Origin: Gemmatimonadota bacterium
GTDB taxonomy: Bacteria > Gemmatimonadota > Gemmatimonadetes > Longimicrobiales > Gaopeijiaceae
Assembly: GCA_003567615.1 (NCBI GenBank)
Contig: PWZC01000288.1
Location: 1-7,233, forward strand
Reading direction: 5' to 3'
Length of the DNA: 7,233 nt
Positions 1 through 6,766 of this stretch are shown in pieces (positions within the stretch are counted from its first letter, which is position 1; every line of letters starts with the position of its first letter). The notes below the pieces were generated by a model. That model did no database searches and was not told the DNA's origin. It worked only from the letters and a program-made list of their open reading frames with translations. The translations under genes and the position numbers were made by a program.

Positions 1-1386
1 CCCGATTCCCTCACGGTGGATGTGGCTGTGGATGGAGAGGTGATGGAAGCCCGCCGTGTGGCCTTCCCCGACGCAGGGGCCGCCGTAGAGATCCCCTTTC
101 TCCTCCCACCCCTGCCCGATTCCGGCCAGGTCCGAGTCACGGCCCGGGTTCGCCTTCCCCTCGATGCCTTCCCCCTGGACGACGAGCGGGCCCACCGCCT
201 GGAGGTGGGTGCCCCGGACGGTGGAGTGGTCCTTGTCTCGCTGGAGCCGGACTGGGAGCCGCGGGTGCTCCTGCCTGTCCTCCAGTCCACGACGGGCCTG
301 GAGGGGTCCGGCTTCCTTCGTCTTTCGGGAGACCGGTGGCTTCCCCTGGGTGGGGATCCGCCGGAGGCGCAGCCCGCGGAGGAGGTGGCCGACCGGGCGA
401 GGACCGCGGAGATCCTGGTGGTGCACGGCGCGCGGGACACCCTTCCACCCTGGCTTGGCGAGATCGTGGAGACCCACCCCCGACTCCTCCATCTTCCCGC
501 CGCCCCGCAGGGCCTTGCGCACGCAGGGTTCCGCTCCGTTGAGGCGATCCCTGGCGAGTGGTTGGTACAGGGCGAATTCCCACCCTCGCCCATTTCGCCC
601 TTCCTGGCTGGGATGGAAACTACCGGTCTCCCCCCGCTGGAGGCATTCCGGCTGGGGGAGCCGGGCGAGGGTGTTCCGGGGGAGACGATCCCGGTTCTCT
701 CGCTTCGGGCCGTGGGTCGGGATGTCTCCATACCTGGCCTTGTACTGGTGGAAGGCCCGGAGAGGCGGCAGGTGGTGGCGCTGGCACGGGGATTCTGGCG
801 GTGGGGACATCGCACAGGACCGGCCAGGGACGTCTACCGGTCGCTCTGGGCCGGAGCGGGGGAATGGCTGACCCGGGGCGCCCCGGGGGGGACGGCCGAG
901 GGGCTCATCCGGCCCGTGGACCTGGTGGTGGCCATGGATGAGCCGTCCCGTTGGATTGCCCGCCGCTCCGGCGATCTGCGCCTCACCTTCACCCGTGAGG
1001 GCGAGGCCGTGGAGCCCGCAGCGGAGCCGGAGACCCGGGTTCTGCGTGTGGAGGCGGGGGAGGTGACGCCGGCGGCACCACTCCCGCCCGGTGTATGGCG
1101 ATGGGAGGCGACGCTGGCACCGGCGGATCAGGCGACCCCCGACCCCGTCAGCGCATCGGGAGTCCTGGAGGTGGAGGCGTGGAGCGACGCACTCCGGACG
1201 CCGCCCCTGGGGGGATTTCCCGAGGCGGCCGGGCCGTCGGCACCGGGCGTCGGCGACACAGACCGGCAGGGTGGGAGAGATGCGGCCGCCGGGCGACCCT
1301 TGCGGACTCACCCCCTTCCCTATCTTCTCCTCATCGCGCTGCTCTGCCTCGAGTGGGTGGGACGGCGACGAGTGGGACTGCGCTGA
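1..1386 (+). CDS. BatA/vWA-like membrane-anchored protein, C-terminal part (5' end outside window)
   Basis: The frame is open from base 1, so the true start lies upstream and 461 residues are visible. The reading begins with beta-rich sequence containing LPLDAFPLDDERAHRLEV (about residues 52-69), which resembles the 'D..P.DN' strand pair of BatA/vWA-type periplasmic domains. A Rossmann-like strand ILVVHGARDTLPPWL (about 138-152) recalls the glutamine-amidotransferase-like fold found in these proteins. Next comes RQVVALARGFWRWGHR, then YRSLWAGAGEWL (about 256-290), a tract I recognise from large BatA-N/vWA membrane proteins that check a catalytic-less domain before a C-terminal beta domain. 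A single hydrophobic segment, LPYLLLIALLCLEWVG, followed by RRRVGLR (last 25 residues), is a C-terminal membrane anchor with a positive cytoplasmic tail. Most of the protein should therefore be periplasmic. The biochemical role is unknown; some relatives lie in MoxR/BatA-type gene clusters. Family assignment rests on pattern memory only and is moderate. Confidence 0.6.
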   Translation, partial: PDSLTVDVAVDGEVMEARRVAFPDAGAAVEIPFLLPPLPDSGQVRVTARVRLPLDAFPLDDERAHRLEVGAPDGGVVLVSLEPDWEPRVLLPVLQSTTGLEGSGFLRLSGDRWLPLGGDPPEAQPAEEVADRARTAEILVVHGARDTLPPWLGEIVETHPRLLHLPAAPQGLAHAGFRSVEAIPGEWLVQGEFPPSPISPFLAGMETTGLPPLEAFRLGEPGEGVPGETIPVLSLRAVGRDVSIPGLVLVEGPERRQVVALARGFWRWGHRTGPARDVYRSLWAGAGEWLTRGAPGGTAEGLIRPVDLVVAMDEPSRWIARRSGDLRLTFTREGEAVEPAAEPETRVLRVEAGEVTPAAPLPPGVWRWEATLAPADQATPDPVSASGVLEVEAWSDALRTPPLGGFPEAAGPSAPGVGDTDRQGGRDAAAGRPLRTHPLPYLLLIALLCLEWVGRRRVGLR

Positions 1387-1413
1387 CCCGATCCTCCCAC
1401 CCTGCAGGCATCC

Positions 1414-1605
1414 ATGACCCCCGGTTTCATCGGACTCATCATCTTCCTCGTCCTGGGCATCCTCATCGGAGCCGTAGGCTTCAATGAATGGGGTGGGGAG
1501 CGAGTGGCGAGGATCTCACGGATCGTCTTCTACCTCTTCGTGGCGGTGGTGATCTTCGGTCTCATCTTCGGCCTCATGAACGATGCGGCCAGAGTGGCGC
1601 AGTAG
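1414..1605 (+). CDS. Small two-helix membrane protein, DUF1328/YtjA-like
   Basis: This 63-residue protein starts at ATG, 27 bp after the stop of the preceding gene and in the same frame. No in-frame ATG or GTG lies between, and the ribosome site is weak. It has two hydrophobic helices, GLIIFLVLGILIGAVGF (about residues 7-23) and IVFYLFVAVVIFGLIFGLM (about 37-55), joined by a short loop, NEWGGERVARISR. The layout (FLV..., a GF turn, then an A-x-I-x-(K/R)-I-x-F helix ending LIFG) resembles the DUF1328/YtjA family of roughly 50-60-residue inner-membrane proteins of unknown function, although the usual glycine-rich loop is replaced by NEWGGER. The reading is supported by strong hydrophobic periodicity and by a stop just before the convergent gene. 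It may be co-transcribed with the upstream gene. Function unknown; the family link is tentative. Confidence 0.7.
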   Translation: MTPGFIGLIIFLVLGILIGAVGFNEWGGERVARISRIVFYLFVAVVIFGLIFGLMNDAARVAQ

Positions 1606-1614
1606 GCAGGAGGG

Positions 1615-1630
1615 CGCCGCGGCCACGGCG
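1615..1630. terminator. Weak GC hairpin between convergent genes
   Basis: A CGCCG/CGGCG 5-bp stem with a 6-nt loop sits in the 31-bp gap between the small membrane protein gene and the convergent lipoprotein gene. Its location suits a bidirectional terminator, but the stem is short and no T-tract follows on either strand. In DNA this GC-rich, such a stem could easily arise by chance. Confidence 0.22.
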
Positions 1631-1636
1631 GTGGTC

Positions 1637-2377
1637 TCAGGGGGCGGAGGGCCAGAGATGCCGCCAACGGACCACCAGGTTGGTCCGGTAGGCTCCGCCG
1701 GCCACCGACCACCCGAAGCGCTGGGTGACCTCCAACTCCACCTCCCAGGAAAGCGGATCTTCCGGCAGCCAGTCCCGGGGTACCTCTATCGCGGGGGGTG
1801 GTGGGCGGTCCCCTTCCAGGCGGAGGACCGCGACGCCATCCTCGGGGTTTCGGACGGTGAGTCGCCACGCCACGTGCACGGGGGGGGTGAAGCTTCCGTC
1901 ACACTGGACCTGCACGGCCACCACCGCGTCCGGCAACCGGTCGGCGGCGCAGGCGCCGAACCGGAAGGCCTCCGTCGCCTCCGGAAGGCCGCCGACCGCC
2001 GGCGGCTGGATCTCCAGGGGTCGGGACGCACCACCGGCTGCCGCTCCGCCCCACGCCTCTTCCCAGGCCGCCTCGTAGAGCCGGATTCCCGCGCCCTCGG
2101 CGCCCACCGGCTCGATTCCCCGGGCCAGCAGGGTGAGCGCCCCGGATCCCACCGGCCGCAAGGCTCCCCGGGCATCGCGCCCGGGATCGAGCCGGCCCGA
2201 GAACTCCACACCCCTCACCGATCTCTCCTCGACACCGGGGTGGGCCTCCACCACCAGCGTGCCCACCAGAAGCGCCTGGGACTCGGGGAAGGGGGCCGTG
2301 ACATCGGCGGAGCATCCCACCGGGCCGGTCAGTACCAGGATCGCCATTCCAACGGCCCACCCTCCCGCTCCCCTCAC
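1637..2377 (-). CDS. Probable lipoprotein of unknown function
   Basis: This gene encodes 246 residues from a GTG start whose GTGA overlaps the TGA stop of the upstream exported-protein gene by 4 bp. That arrangement points to translational coupling. The frame is open further upstream, but a start there would place the hydrophobic segment internally, so GTG is preferred; an ATG ten codons later is the alternative. The N-terminus reads MRGAGGWAVGMAILVLTGPVGC, a short signal peptide ending in PVGC, a slightly atypical lipobox (proline at -3) with lipidated Cys22. The mature part has no motif I recognise. It is rich in beta-type segments (VEFSGRLDP, VHVAWRLTVRN, WEVELEVTQRFGW) and has two further cysteines (143 and 159) that could form a disulfide. 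It ends at WPSAP. It is probably an outer-membrane or periplasm-facing lipoprotein acting with its upstream neighbour; function unknown. Confidence 0.7.
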   Translation of the reverse strand: MRGAGGWAVGMAILVLTGPVGCSADVTAPFPESQALLVGTLVVEAHPGVEERSVRGVEFSGRLDPGRDARGALRPVGSGALTLLARGIEPVGAEGAGIRLYEAAWEEAWGGAAAGGASRPLEIQPPAVGGLPEATEAFRFGACAADRLPDAVVAVQVQCDGSFTPPVHVAWRLTVRNPEDGVAVLRLEGDRPPPPAIEVPRDWLPEDPLSWEVELEVTQRFGWSVAGGAYRTNLVVRWRHLWPSAP

Positions 2378-3279
2378 CGTCGCCCCCGGTCCAGGAACTT
2401 CGCTTCGAGCTCGGCGGGCTGGTTCCGGTGCTCGACCCCCAGCAAGCCGTAGAAGCCTCCTCTCACCGCCGGGAAGACCACAGACGGCGTCACCCATCGG
2501 GATGCTTCCCGTCCCCAGCGGTGTCGCTCCAGGATCCGGCGCTCCACCGGGTCCCCCCAGACGATGGAGCCGAAGTCGTACTGCAGCACGTGGACCCGCT
2601 CGTGGGGGAAGACCGTCCGAAGCCGGGCCTCGGACACGTCGGCAAGACCCACCACCCCGGCGATGGAGAGGCCATCGGCCACCTCCCCGTTGGGCCCCCG
2701 GAATTGCCGCTGCGGCGCTCGGAATACCGGAGCCCCGGCAGAGAGGGAGGCGGAGATGTCGAACTCGGTGTCCGAGCTAAGGGCGAAGCCCACCGTCCAG
2801 GCCAGGTCGTGGGCGCTCACCCGGGAATGCACCCGAAGTCCGTCGGTGCGGTCCACATGCAGCCGCACCGGCCCCACCGGGAAGATGAGGTGTTCCAGCA
2901 ACGGCCGCCCTTCCCCCGCATTCCGTACCATGGAGGCACCTACGCCGGAGATCTGCCTGCCGACCAGACCCGCGCCCTCGAAGCCCTCCGCCGCCACCCG
3001 GCGGCCGGCGTACGCCGTGGCGCCCCCCAGGGTACCGGCGGCAAAGCCGTCCCGGAAGCGGCCTCCCTCCATCCGACGGATGACCCCGGCGGCGATCCCC
3101 CCCGTCAGGGCGTTGGTGCTCAGGAAGGCCACATCCCCCATCCACCGGGGTGCGATCCACTCTCCGGGAACGGTTCGCTGGAAGGGGGGGCTCTGTGCCT
3201 CCAGCGGGCCGGCAGGCACCGAGAACAGGAGGAGGCCGAGGGTCGCAACGAGGAGGCCAAGGCCCCGGTGGGAGGTCAT
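2374..3279 (-). CDS. Exported protein with HExxH motif, unknown function
   Basis: This gene encodes 301 residues from the ATG at 3279. The start is chosen because MTSHRGLGLLVATLGLLLFSVPAG...LEAQ (residues 1-29) is a clear Sec signal peptide with cleavage expected after AQ. The frame stays open far upstream, but only as an antisense shadow of ftsY/recG. No strong Shine-Dalgarno precedes the ATG. After the signal come a glycine/alanine-rich stretch that could dip into a membrane (STNALTGGIAAGVI, about 54-67; FAAGTLGGATAYAG, about 79-92) and beta-type segments. HERVHVLQ (226-233) matches HExxH, the zinc site of gluzincin-type peptidases. A later PAELEAKFL (288-296) could supply a third glutamate ligand, as in E-x-x-A-x-type helices. 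Peptidase activity is an inference; the protein could equally be a structural relative. The gene is the first of a two-gene operon with a lipoprotein and diverges from ftsY. Confidence 0.72.
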   Translation of the reverse strand: MTSHRGLGLLVATLGLLLFSVPAGPLEAQSPPFQRTVPGEWIAPRWMGDVAFLSTNALTGGIAAGVIRRMEGGRFRDGFAAGTLGGATAYAGRRVAAEGFEGAGLVGRQISGVGASMVRNAGEGRPLLEHLIFPVGPVRLHVDRTDGLRVHSRVSAHDLAWTVGFALSSDTEFDISASLSAGAPVFRAPQRQFRGPNGEVADGLSIAGVVGLADVSEARLRTVFPHERVHVLQYDFGSIVWGDPVERRILERHRWGREASRWVTPSVVFPAVRGGFYGLLGVEHRNQPAELEAKFLDRGRR

Positions 3280-3546
3280 GGGACGGTCGAAGGGTGAAGG
3301 GAAGAAGTCCGCGTCGACAGTGCCAAGGTAGGCACCCCATGGGACCGCCGTCCAATGGAGCGTCGTCAGGGGCGTACGGTGCGCTCTGAGTCCCCACCCC
3401 CGCCGCCGCCCAGGCCCCTCTACACTCCGGCGCCGCCCGGTGTACCTTAGGGTCACCGGACGGCGGGGAACCGGGCCCCGGAATCCCGCCCCGGGACCGC
3501 GCCGGGGCCGGCCCCCGCTCCCCACTGAACCTGTCGTACGGACACC
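3280..3546. promoter_or_regulatory. Divergent intergenic region between exported-protein operon and ftsY-recG
   Basis: These 267 bp must carry promoters for both directions. Candidates are weak. On the minus strand TTGGAC (3355-3350) and TACCTT (3330-3325) are 19 bp apart. On the plus strand TACCTT (3443-3448) lies about 100 bp before ftsY with no convincing -35 box. A GC-rich 8-bp inverted repeat near 3474-3509 is listed separately. I see no small gene or RNA here. Confidence 0.4.
3474..3509 (+). promoter_or_regulatory. Possible hairpin in ftsY leader
   Basis: GGCCCCGG (3474-3481) and CCGGGGCC (3502-3509) form an 8-bp perfect inverted repeat with a 20-nt loop, 37 bp before the ftsY start. 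If the transcript begins near 3450, this would be a stable structure in the 5' leader. It lies in a G/C-only stretch, so chance is a real alternative, and no known leader family is recognised. Confidence 0.25.
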
Positions 3547-4473
3547 ATGCGCCTTTTCAAGAAGAAGGACGAGAAGCGAAAGAGCCTCTGGCGCCGGGTC
3601 GTGGACCTGGCCCTCACCGATGTTCGTGTCATCTCGGAAGGGATGGACGACGAATCGCTGGAAGAGCTGGAGGAGCGCCTCCTCGCCGCCGACTTCGGTG
3701 TCACCGCCACCCTTCGCCTGGTGGACCACGTGGAGGACCTGGCCCGGCGCGGCAAGATCCGGGGCGGGGGTGAACTCCGGGACGCCCTTCGGGACGAGGT
3801 GGCCCACATCCTGGCCGACGGGGCGTCCACCGAGCTGGCCGAGAGCACCGGCGAAGGACCCACCGTCTACCTGGTGGTGGGGGTGAACGGGGTGGGGAAG
3901 ACCACGTCCATCGCCAAACTGGCCCATCACATGATCCAGAAGGGGCGCTCGGTCCTGGTGGCCGCCGGCGATACGTACCGGGCCGGCGCCGTCTCCCAGC
4001 TCGAAACCTGGGCCGGACGGGTGGGCGCCGACTTCATCCGGGGCCAGGAGCGCGGCGACCCCGCTGCCGTGGCCTACGACGCCGTGGAGGCCGGGATCAA
4101 GCGCGGCATCGATGTGGTCATCGTGGACACTGCGGGCCGGCTCCACACGAATCGAGGGCTCATGGAGGAGCTCCGGAAGGTGGACCGGGTCATCCGCCGC
4201 CGCCTCGAGGGTGCTCCCCACGAGACCCTCATCGTCCTGGACGCCACCGTTGGGCAGAATGCGGTGGCCCAGGTGAAGGCGTTCCAGGAGGCGGCGCAGC
4301 TCTCTGGGATCATCCTGGCGAAGATGGACTCCACGGCGCGGGGCGGGATCGTGGTGGCGCTCCAGGAAGAGTTCTCGCTCCCTGTGAAGTTGGTGGGGCT
4401 CGGCGAGCGGGTAGAGGATCTGGATGCCTTCGACCCCGAGGCATTCCTGGACGGCGTCTTCGCCCGGGAGTAG
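3547..4473 (+). CDS. ftsY: Signal recognition particle receptor FtsY
   Basis: FtsY is the SRP-receptor GTPase. It docks ribosome-nascent chain complexes carrying SRP (Ffh-4.5S RNA) at the SecYEG translocon. The 308-residue protein lacks the long acidic A domain of enterobacterial FtsY and begins with a basic amphipathic segment, MRLFKKKDEKRKSLWRRV, suited to membrane binding. The N domain spans about 20-95. The G domain shows the P-loop GVNGVGKTT (112-120), DTYRAGAVSQL (142-152; usual DTFRAAAxxQL), DTAGR (194-198), a G4 region AKMDSTARGG (258-267; usual TKLDGTAKGG) and the C-terminal GLGERVEDLDAFDPEAFLDGVF (284-305). The AKMD and DST variants keep the key lysine and aspartate, so it should bind GTP. 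The ATG start gives a normal short-FtsY length, but no good Shine-Dalgarno is visible. It diverges from the exported-protein operon, and recG follows 3 bp after the stop. Confidence 0.97.
   Translation: MRLFKKKDEKRKSLWRRVVDLALTDVRVISEGMDDESLEELEERLLAADFGVTATLRLVDHVEDLARRGKIRGGGELRDALRDEVAHILADGASTELAESTGEGPTVYLVVGVNGVGKTTSIAKLAHHMIQKGRSVLVAAGDTYRAGAVSQLETWAGRVGADFIRGQERGDPAAVAYDAVEAGIKRGIDVVIVDTAGRLHTNRGLMEELRKVDRVIRRRLEGAPHETLIVLDATVGQNAVAQVKAFQEAAQLSGIILAKMDSTARGGIVVALQEEFSLPVKLVGLGERVEDLDAFDPEAFLDGVFARE
4466..4470 (+). promoter_or_regulatory. Ribosome binding site of recG
   Basis: GGGAG lies 6 nt before the GTG at 4477, within the last codons of ftsY (stop at 4471-4473). Its position supports GTG as the recG start and implies that recG is translated from the ftsY message, probably by re-initiation. 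Confidence 0.6.
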
Positions 4474-4476
4474 CCG

Positions 4477-6579
4477 GTGGGCTATGGCCATCTGGATCGT
4501 CCGGCCCAGTTCCTGAAGGGTGTGGGCCCCAAGCGGGCCGATGCCCTGAAGAAGCTTGCGGTGGGTACGGCTCGGGACCTTCTGTACCACACCCCCCGCC
4601 GCTACGACGACGCCTCCACCATCCACGCCATCGATGCCCTCCAGGTGGGGCAGGACGCCACCATCCGGGGACGGGTCCGGTCGTCCGGGGTGCTTCCCAC
4701 CCGCTCGGGCCTCAAGATCTTCCAGGTGGTGCTGCAGGACGAGTCGGGGATGATCACCTGTGCCTGGCCGGGCCAGCCCTGGCTGGATCGGAAGATCCGG
4801 GAAGGAGATCAACTCCTGGTCACCGGACCGGTCAAGTTCTTCCATGGCCGGCAACTCCACCCCCGGGAGCACACGCTCCTGGCTCGGGCCGGAAAGGCCG
4901 GGGACGGAGACGAGGGGGAAGGGGGGCGCGTCTACACCGCCTACCCGGGCACCGACGAACTCCCCCAGTGGGTCCTCCGGCGCATCTACGACGCCAATCT
5001 GGACTGGCTCCTGGCCCATGCCCACGAAGAGGAGTACCTCCCGTCGCCGTGGCGGGAACGGTTGGAGCTTGCCGAACTCCCCGAGGCCTTCCGGCGCCTC
5101 CATCGTCCGGCCCACATCCATGAGCCCGAGGAAGGCCGTCGCCGCCTCGCCTTCGACGAACTCTTCTTCCTGCAGCTGGTACAGGCCCTGGCCCGCCACC
5201 GGGAGACCCGCCTCGAGCCGGGCATCGTCCACACTCGCACCAACGAGCTCATCCGCGTCCTCCACCAGCGCCTCCCCTTCCGCCTCACCGACGCCCAGGC
5301 GCGGGTACTCCGGGAGGTGAGTGCCGACATGACGTCGCCGGCGCGGATGAACCGCTTCGTGCAGGGCGATGTTGGGGCGGGAAAGACCATGGTGGCCGTC
5401 TTCGCCATGTTGCTGGCCGTGGAGGGGGGGCATCAGGCCGCCCTCATGGCACCCACCGAACTCCTGGCCGAACAGCACGCCGGCAAGCTGAAGGTTCTCC
5501 TGGAGCCCCTGGGAGTCGACGTGGCCCTCCTCACCGGGCGCGTAAAGGGACGGGACCGCGACGAGCTCCTGACGCGCCTGGCCGGTGGCGACCTCCCTGT
5601 GGTGGTGGGCACCCACGCCCTGATCCAGGACGGTGTCGACTTCCGCCGCCTGGGTCTGGTGGTGGTGGATGAGCAGCACCGGTTCGGCGTCCGGCAGCGG
5701 ATGGCGCTGGTGGAGCGGGGCGACGGCGGGCCCCGTCCGGATATGCTGGTCATGTCCGCCACCCCCATCCCCCGCTCCCTGGCCCTCACCCTCTACGGCG
5801 ATCTGGACCTCTCCATCCTGGACGAGATGCCGCCGGGCCGCACCCCGGTGAAGACCCTGCTCCGCTATCCGTCACAGCGTGACGAGGTCTACGAGGGGGT
5901 CGAGCGGGAGCTGGAGGCGGGGCGGCAGGGCTACCTCGTCTATCCCCTGGTGGAAGAAACGGAGCGGTCCCACATGCGGGCGGCGGTGCAGGAATTCGAG
6001 CGCCTCTCCCGCGAGGTCTTTCCCCACCGCCGGCTCGCCCTCCTCCACGGGCAGCTTCCCGCCGATGAAAAGGAGGCGGTCATGCGCCGCTTCCGGGACG
6101 GAGAAGTGGATCTGGTGGTGGCGACCACGGTCATCGAGGTGGGGATCGACGTACCCAACGCCACCGTCATGATCATCGAACACGCCGAGCGCTTCGGGCT
6201 CTCCCAGCTCCATCAGCTCCGGGGTCGGGTGGGGCGGGGAGGAGGGCAGAGCTGGTGCATTCTCATCTCGGAGCCCGGCGAGGCCGCCGCCGAGCGCCTG
6301 AAGGTCTTCGCCTCCACCACCGACGGGTTCCGGATCGCCCGGGCCGACCTGGAGATCCGGGGTCAGGGCGACCTCTTCGGAGCCCAGCAGCACGGACGGG
6401 ACCCGTTTCTGCGCTTTGCGGACCTGACCGTGGACGAGGAGCTCGTGTCGGCGGCGCGCCGACTGGCCCGGGAGATCGTGGAGCGGGACCCGGAGCTGGC
6501 GGGCCCGGAGCACGCCCGGATCCGGGAGGTCCTGGAGGCCCGCCACGCCGAGCGTTTCCGCATGTGGAAGGTGGGCTGA
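4477..6579 (+). CDS. recG: ATP-dependent DNA helicase RecG
   Basis: RecG is a superfamily-2 motor that binds branched DNA and drives fork reversal and Holliday-junction migration in recombination and fork restart. The start is GTG, 3 bp after the ftsY stop and served by GGGAG. The 700 residues have the usual RecG layout. A helix-hairpin-helix-like start, FLKGVGPKRADAL (12-24), leads into an OB-type wedge domain (about 55-150). Next come motif Q-like FRLTDAQ (268-274), Walker A QGDVGAGKT (296-304), MAPTELLAEQH (324-334), Walker B VVVDEQHRFG (395-404), SATPIPRSLALTLYGDLD (427-444), and in the second helicase lobe YPLVEE, LLHGQLPADEKE, VATTVIEVGIDVPNA and QLRGRVGRG (580-588). The TRG-type region, DGFRIARADLEIRGQGDLFG (616-635), completes the family signature. 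There is no truncation or frameshift. It is shorter than the longest RecGs because the N-terminal extension is minimal. Confidence 0.97.
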   Translation: MGYGHLDRPAQFLKGVGPKRADALKKLAVGTARDLLYHTPRRYDDASTIHAIDALQVGQDATIRGRVRSSGVLPTRSGLKIFQVVLQDESGMITCAWPGQPWLDRKIREGDQLLVTGPVKFFHGRQLHPREHTLLARAGKAGDGDEGEGGRVYTAYPGTDELPQWVLRRIYDANLDWLLAHAHEEEYLPSPWRERLELAELPEAFRRLHRPAHIHEPEEGRRRLAFDELFFLQLVQALARHRETRLEPGIVHTRTNELIRVLHQRLPFRLTDAQARVLREVSADMTSPARMNRFVQGDVGAGKTMVAVFAMLLAVEGGHQAALMAPTELLAEQHAGKLKVLLEPLGVDVALLTGRVKGRDRDELLTRLAGGDLPVVVGTHALIQDGVDFRRLGLVVVDEQHRFGVRQRMALVERGDGGPRPDMLVMSATPIPRSLALTLYGDLDLSILDEMPPGRTPVKTLLRYPSQRDEVYEGVERELEAGRQGYLVYPLVEETERSHMRAAVQEFERLSREVFPHRRLALLHGQLPADEKEAVMRRFRDGEVDLVVATTVIEVGIDVPNATVMIIEHAERFGLSQLHQLRGRVGRGGGQSWCILISEPGEAAAERLKVFASTTDGFRIARADLEIRGQGDLFGAQQHGRDPFLRFADLTVDEELVSAARRLAREIVERDPELAGPEHARIREVLEARHAERFRMWKVG

Positions 6580-6582
6580 GGG

Positions 6583-6612
6583 CGGGAGAGTCCCCGACGG
6601 GAGAGTCCCCGA
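6583..6612. repeat. Perfect 15-bp tandem duplication after recG
   Basis: CGGGAGAGTCCCCGA occurs twice head to tail (6583-6597 and 6598-6612), starting 3 bp after the recG stop. Each copy contains a GGGA-GAG-TCCC mini-hairpin. Its placement suggests a recG 3' end structure, but no T-tract follows, so a terminator role is only possible. Confidence 0.75.
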
Positions 6613-6665
6613 GTCGACCCCATCGCGGTGCATTTTGCTGAACGGAGGCGTCGGGATTCGGGAGC

Positions 6666-6704
6666 GTTCAGCATTGGGCACCTATGCGGTCACCTTTGCT
6701 GAAC
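6666..6704. repeat. 39-bp imperfect palindrome, copy A
   Basis: A symmetric unit of 17 + 5 + 17 bases centred on TATGC (6683-6687). The outer arms GTTCAGC/GCTGAAC pair perfectly over 7 bp, with one extra A-T pair. The inner part pairs only at CC/GG and a few neighbours. It is one of two full copies in the array. Confidence 0.75.
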
Positions 6705-6727
6705 ACAGGTCCCCCGTCGAACCGCGC

Positions 6728-6766
6728 GTTCAGCGTTTGGGACCTATGCGGTCACCTTTGCTGAAC
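6728..6766. repeat. 39-bp imperfect palindrome, copy B
   Basis: This has the same 17 + 5 + 17 design centred on TATGC (6745-6749). It has a 7-bp outer stem and an inner GACC/GGTC stem of 4 bp. The right 25 bases equal those of copy A, while the left half differs slightly (TTTGGGACC versus TTGGGCACC). Confidence 0.75.

Noticed and set aside
2377..2497. Upstream ATG at 2497 for the lipoprotein gene
   Set aside because: It would place the signal peptide about 50 residues inside the protein and overlap the upstream gene by over 120 bp; the GTG with a 4-bp overlap fits better.
1583..2780. Plus-strand frames of 289 and 215 codons opposite the lipoprotein and exported-protein genes
   Set aside because: The minus-strand readings have signal peptides, a lipobox and coupled start/stop; the plus-strand translations are low-complexity Arg/Pro/Gly/Ser.
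3280..5679. Very long minus-strand open frame (about 800 residues) antisense to ftsY and much of recG, in frame with the exported-protein gene
   Set aside because: It mirrors the codon pattern of two unmistakable genes in GC-rich DNA. The signal peptide at 3279 marks the true start of the minus-strand gene, and the upstream translation has no domain and is rich in His/Gly/Pro/Arg as expected of antisense frames.
5872..6681. Minus-strand 269-codon frame opposite the recG 3' half and first repeat
   Set aside because: Antisense shadow of recG with no domain or ribosome site.
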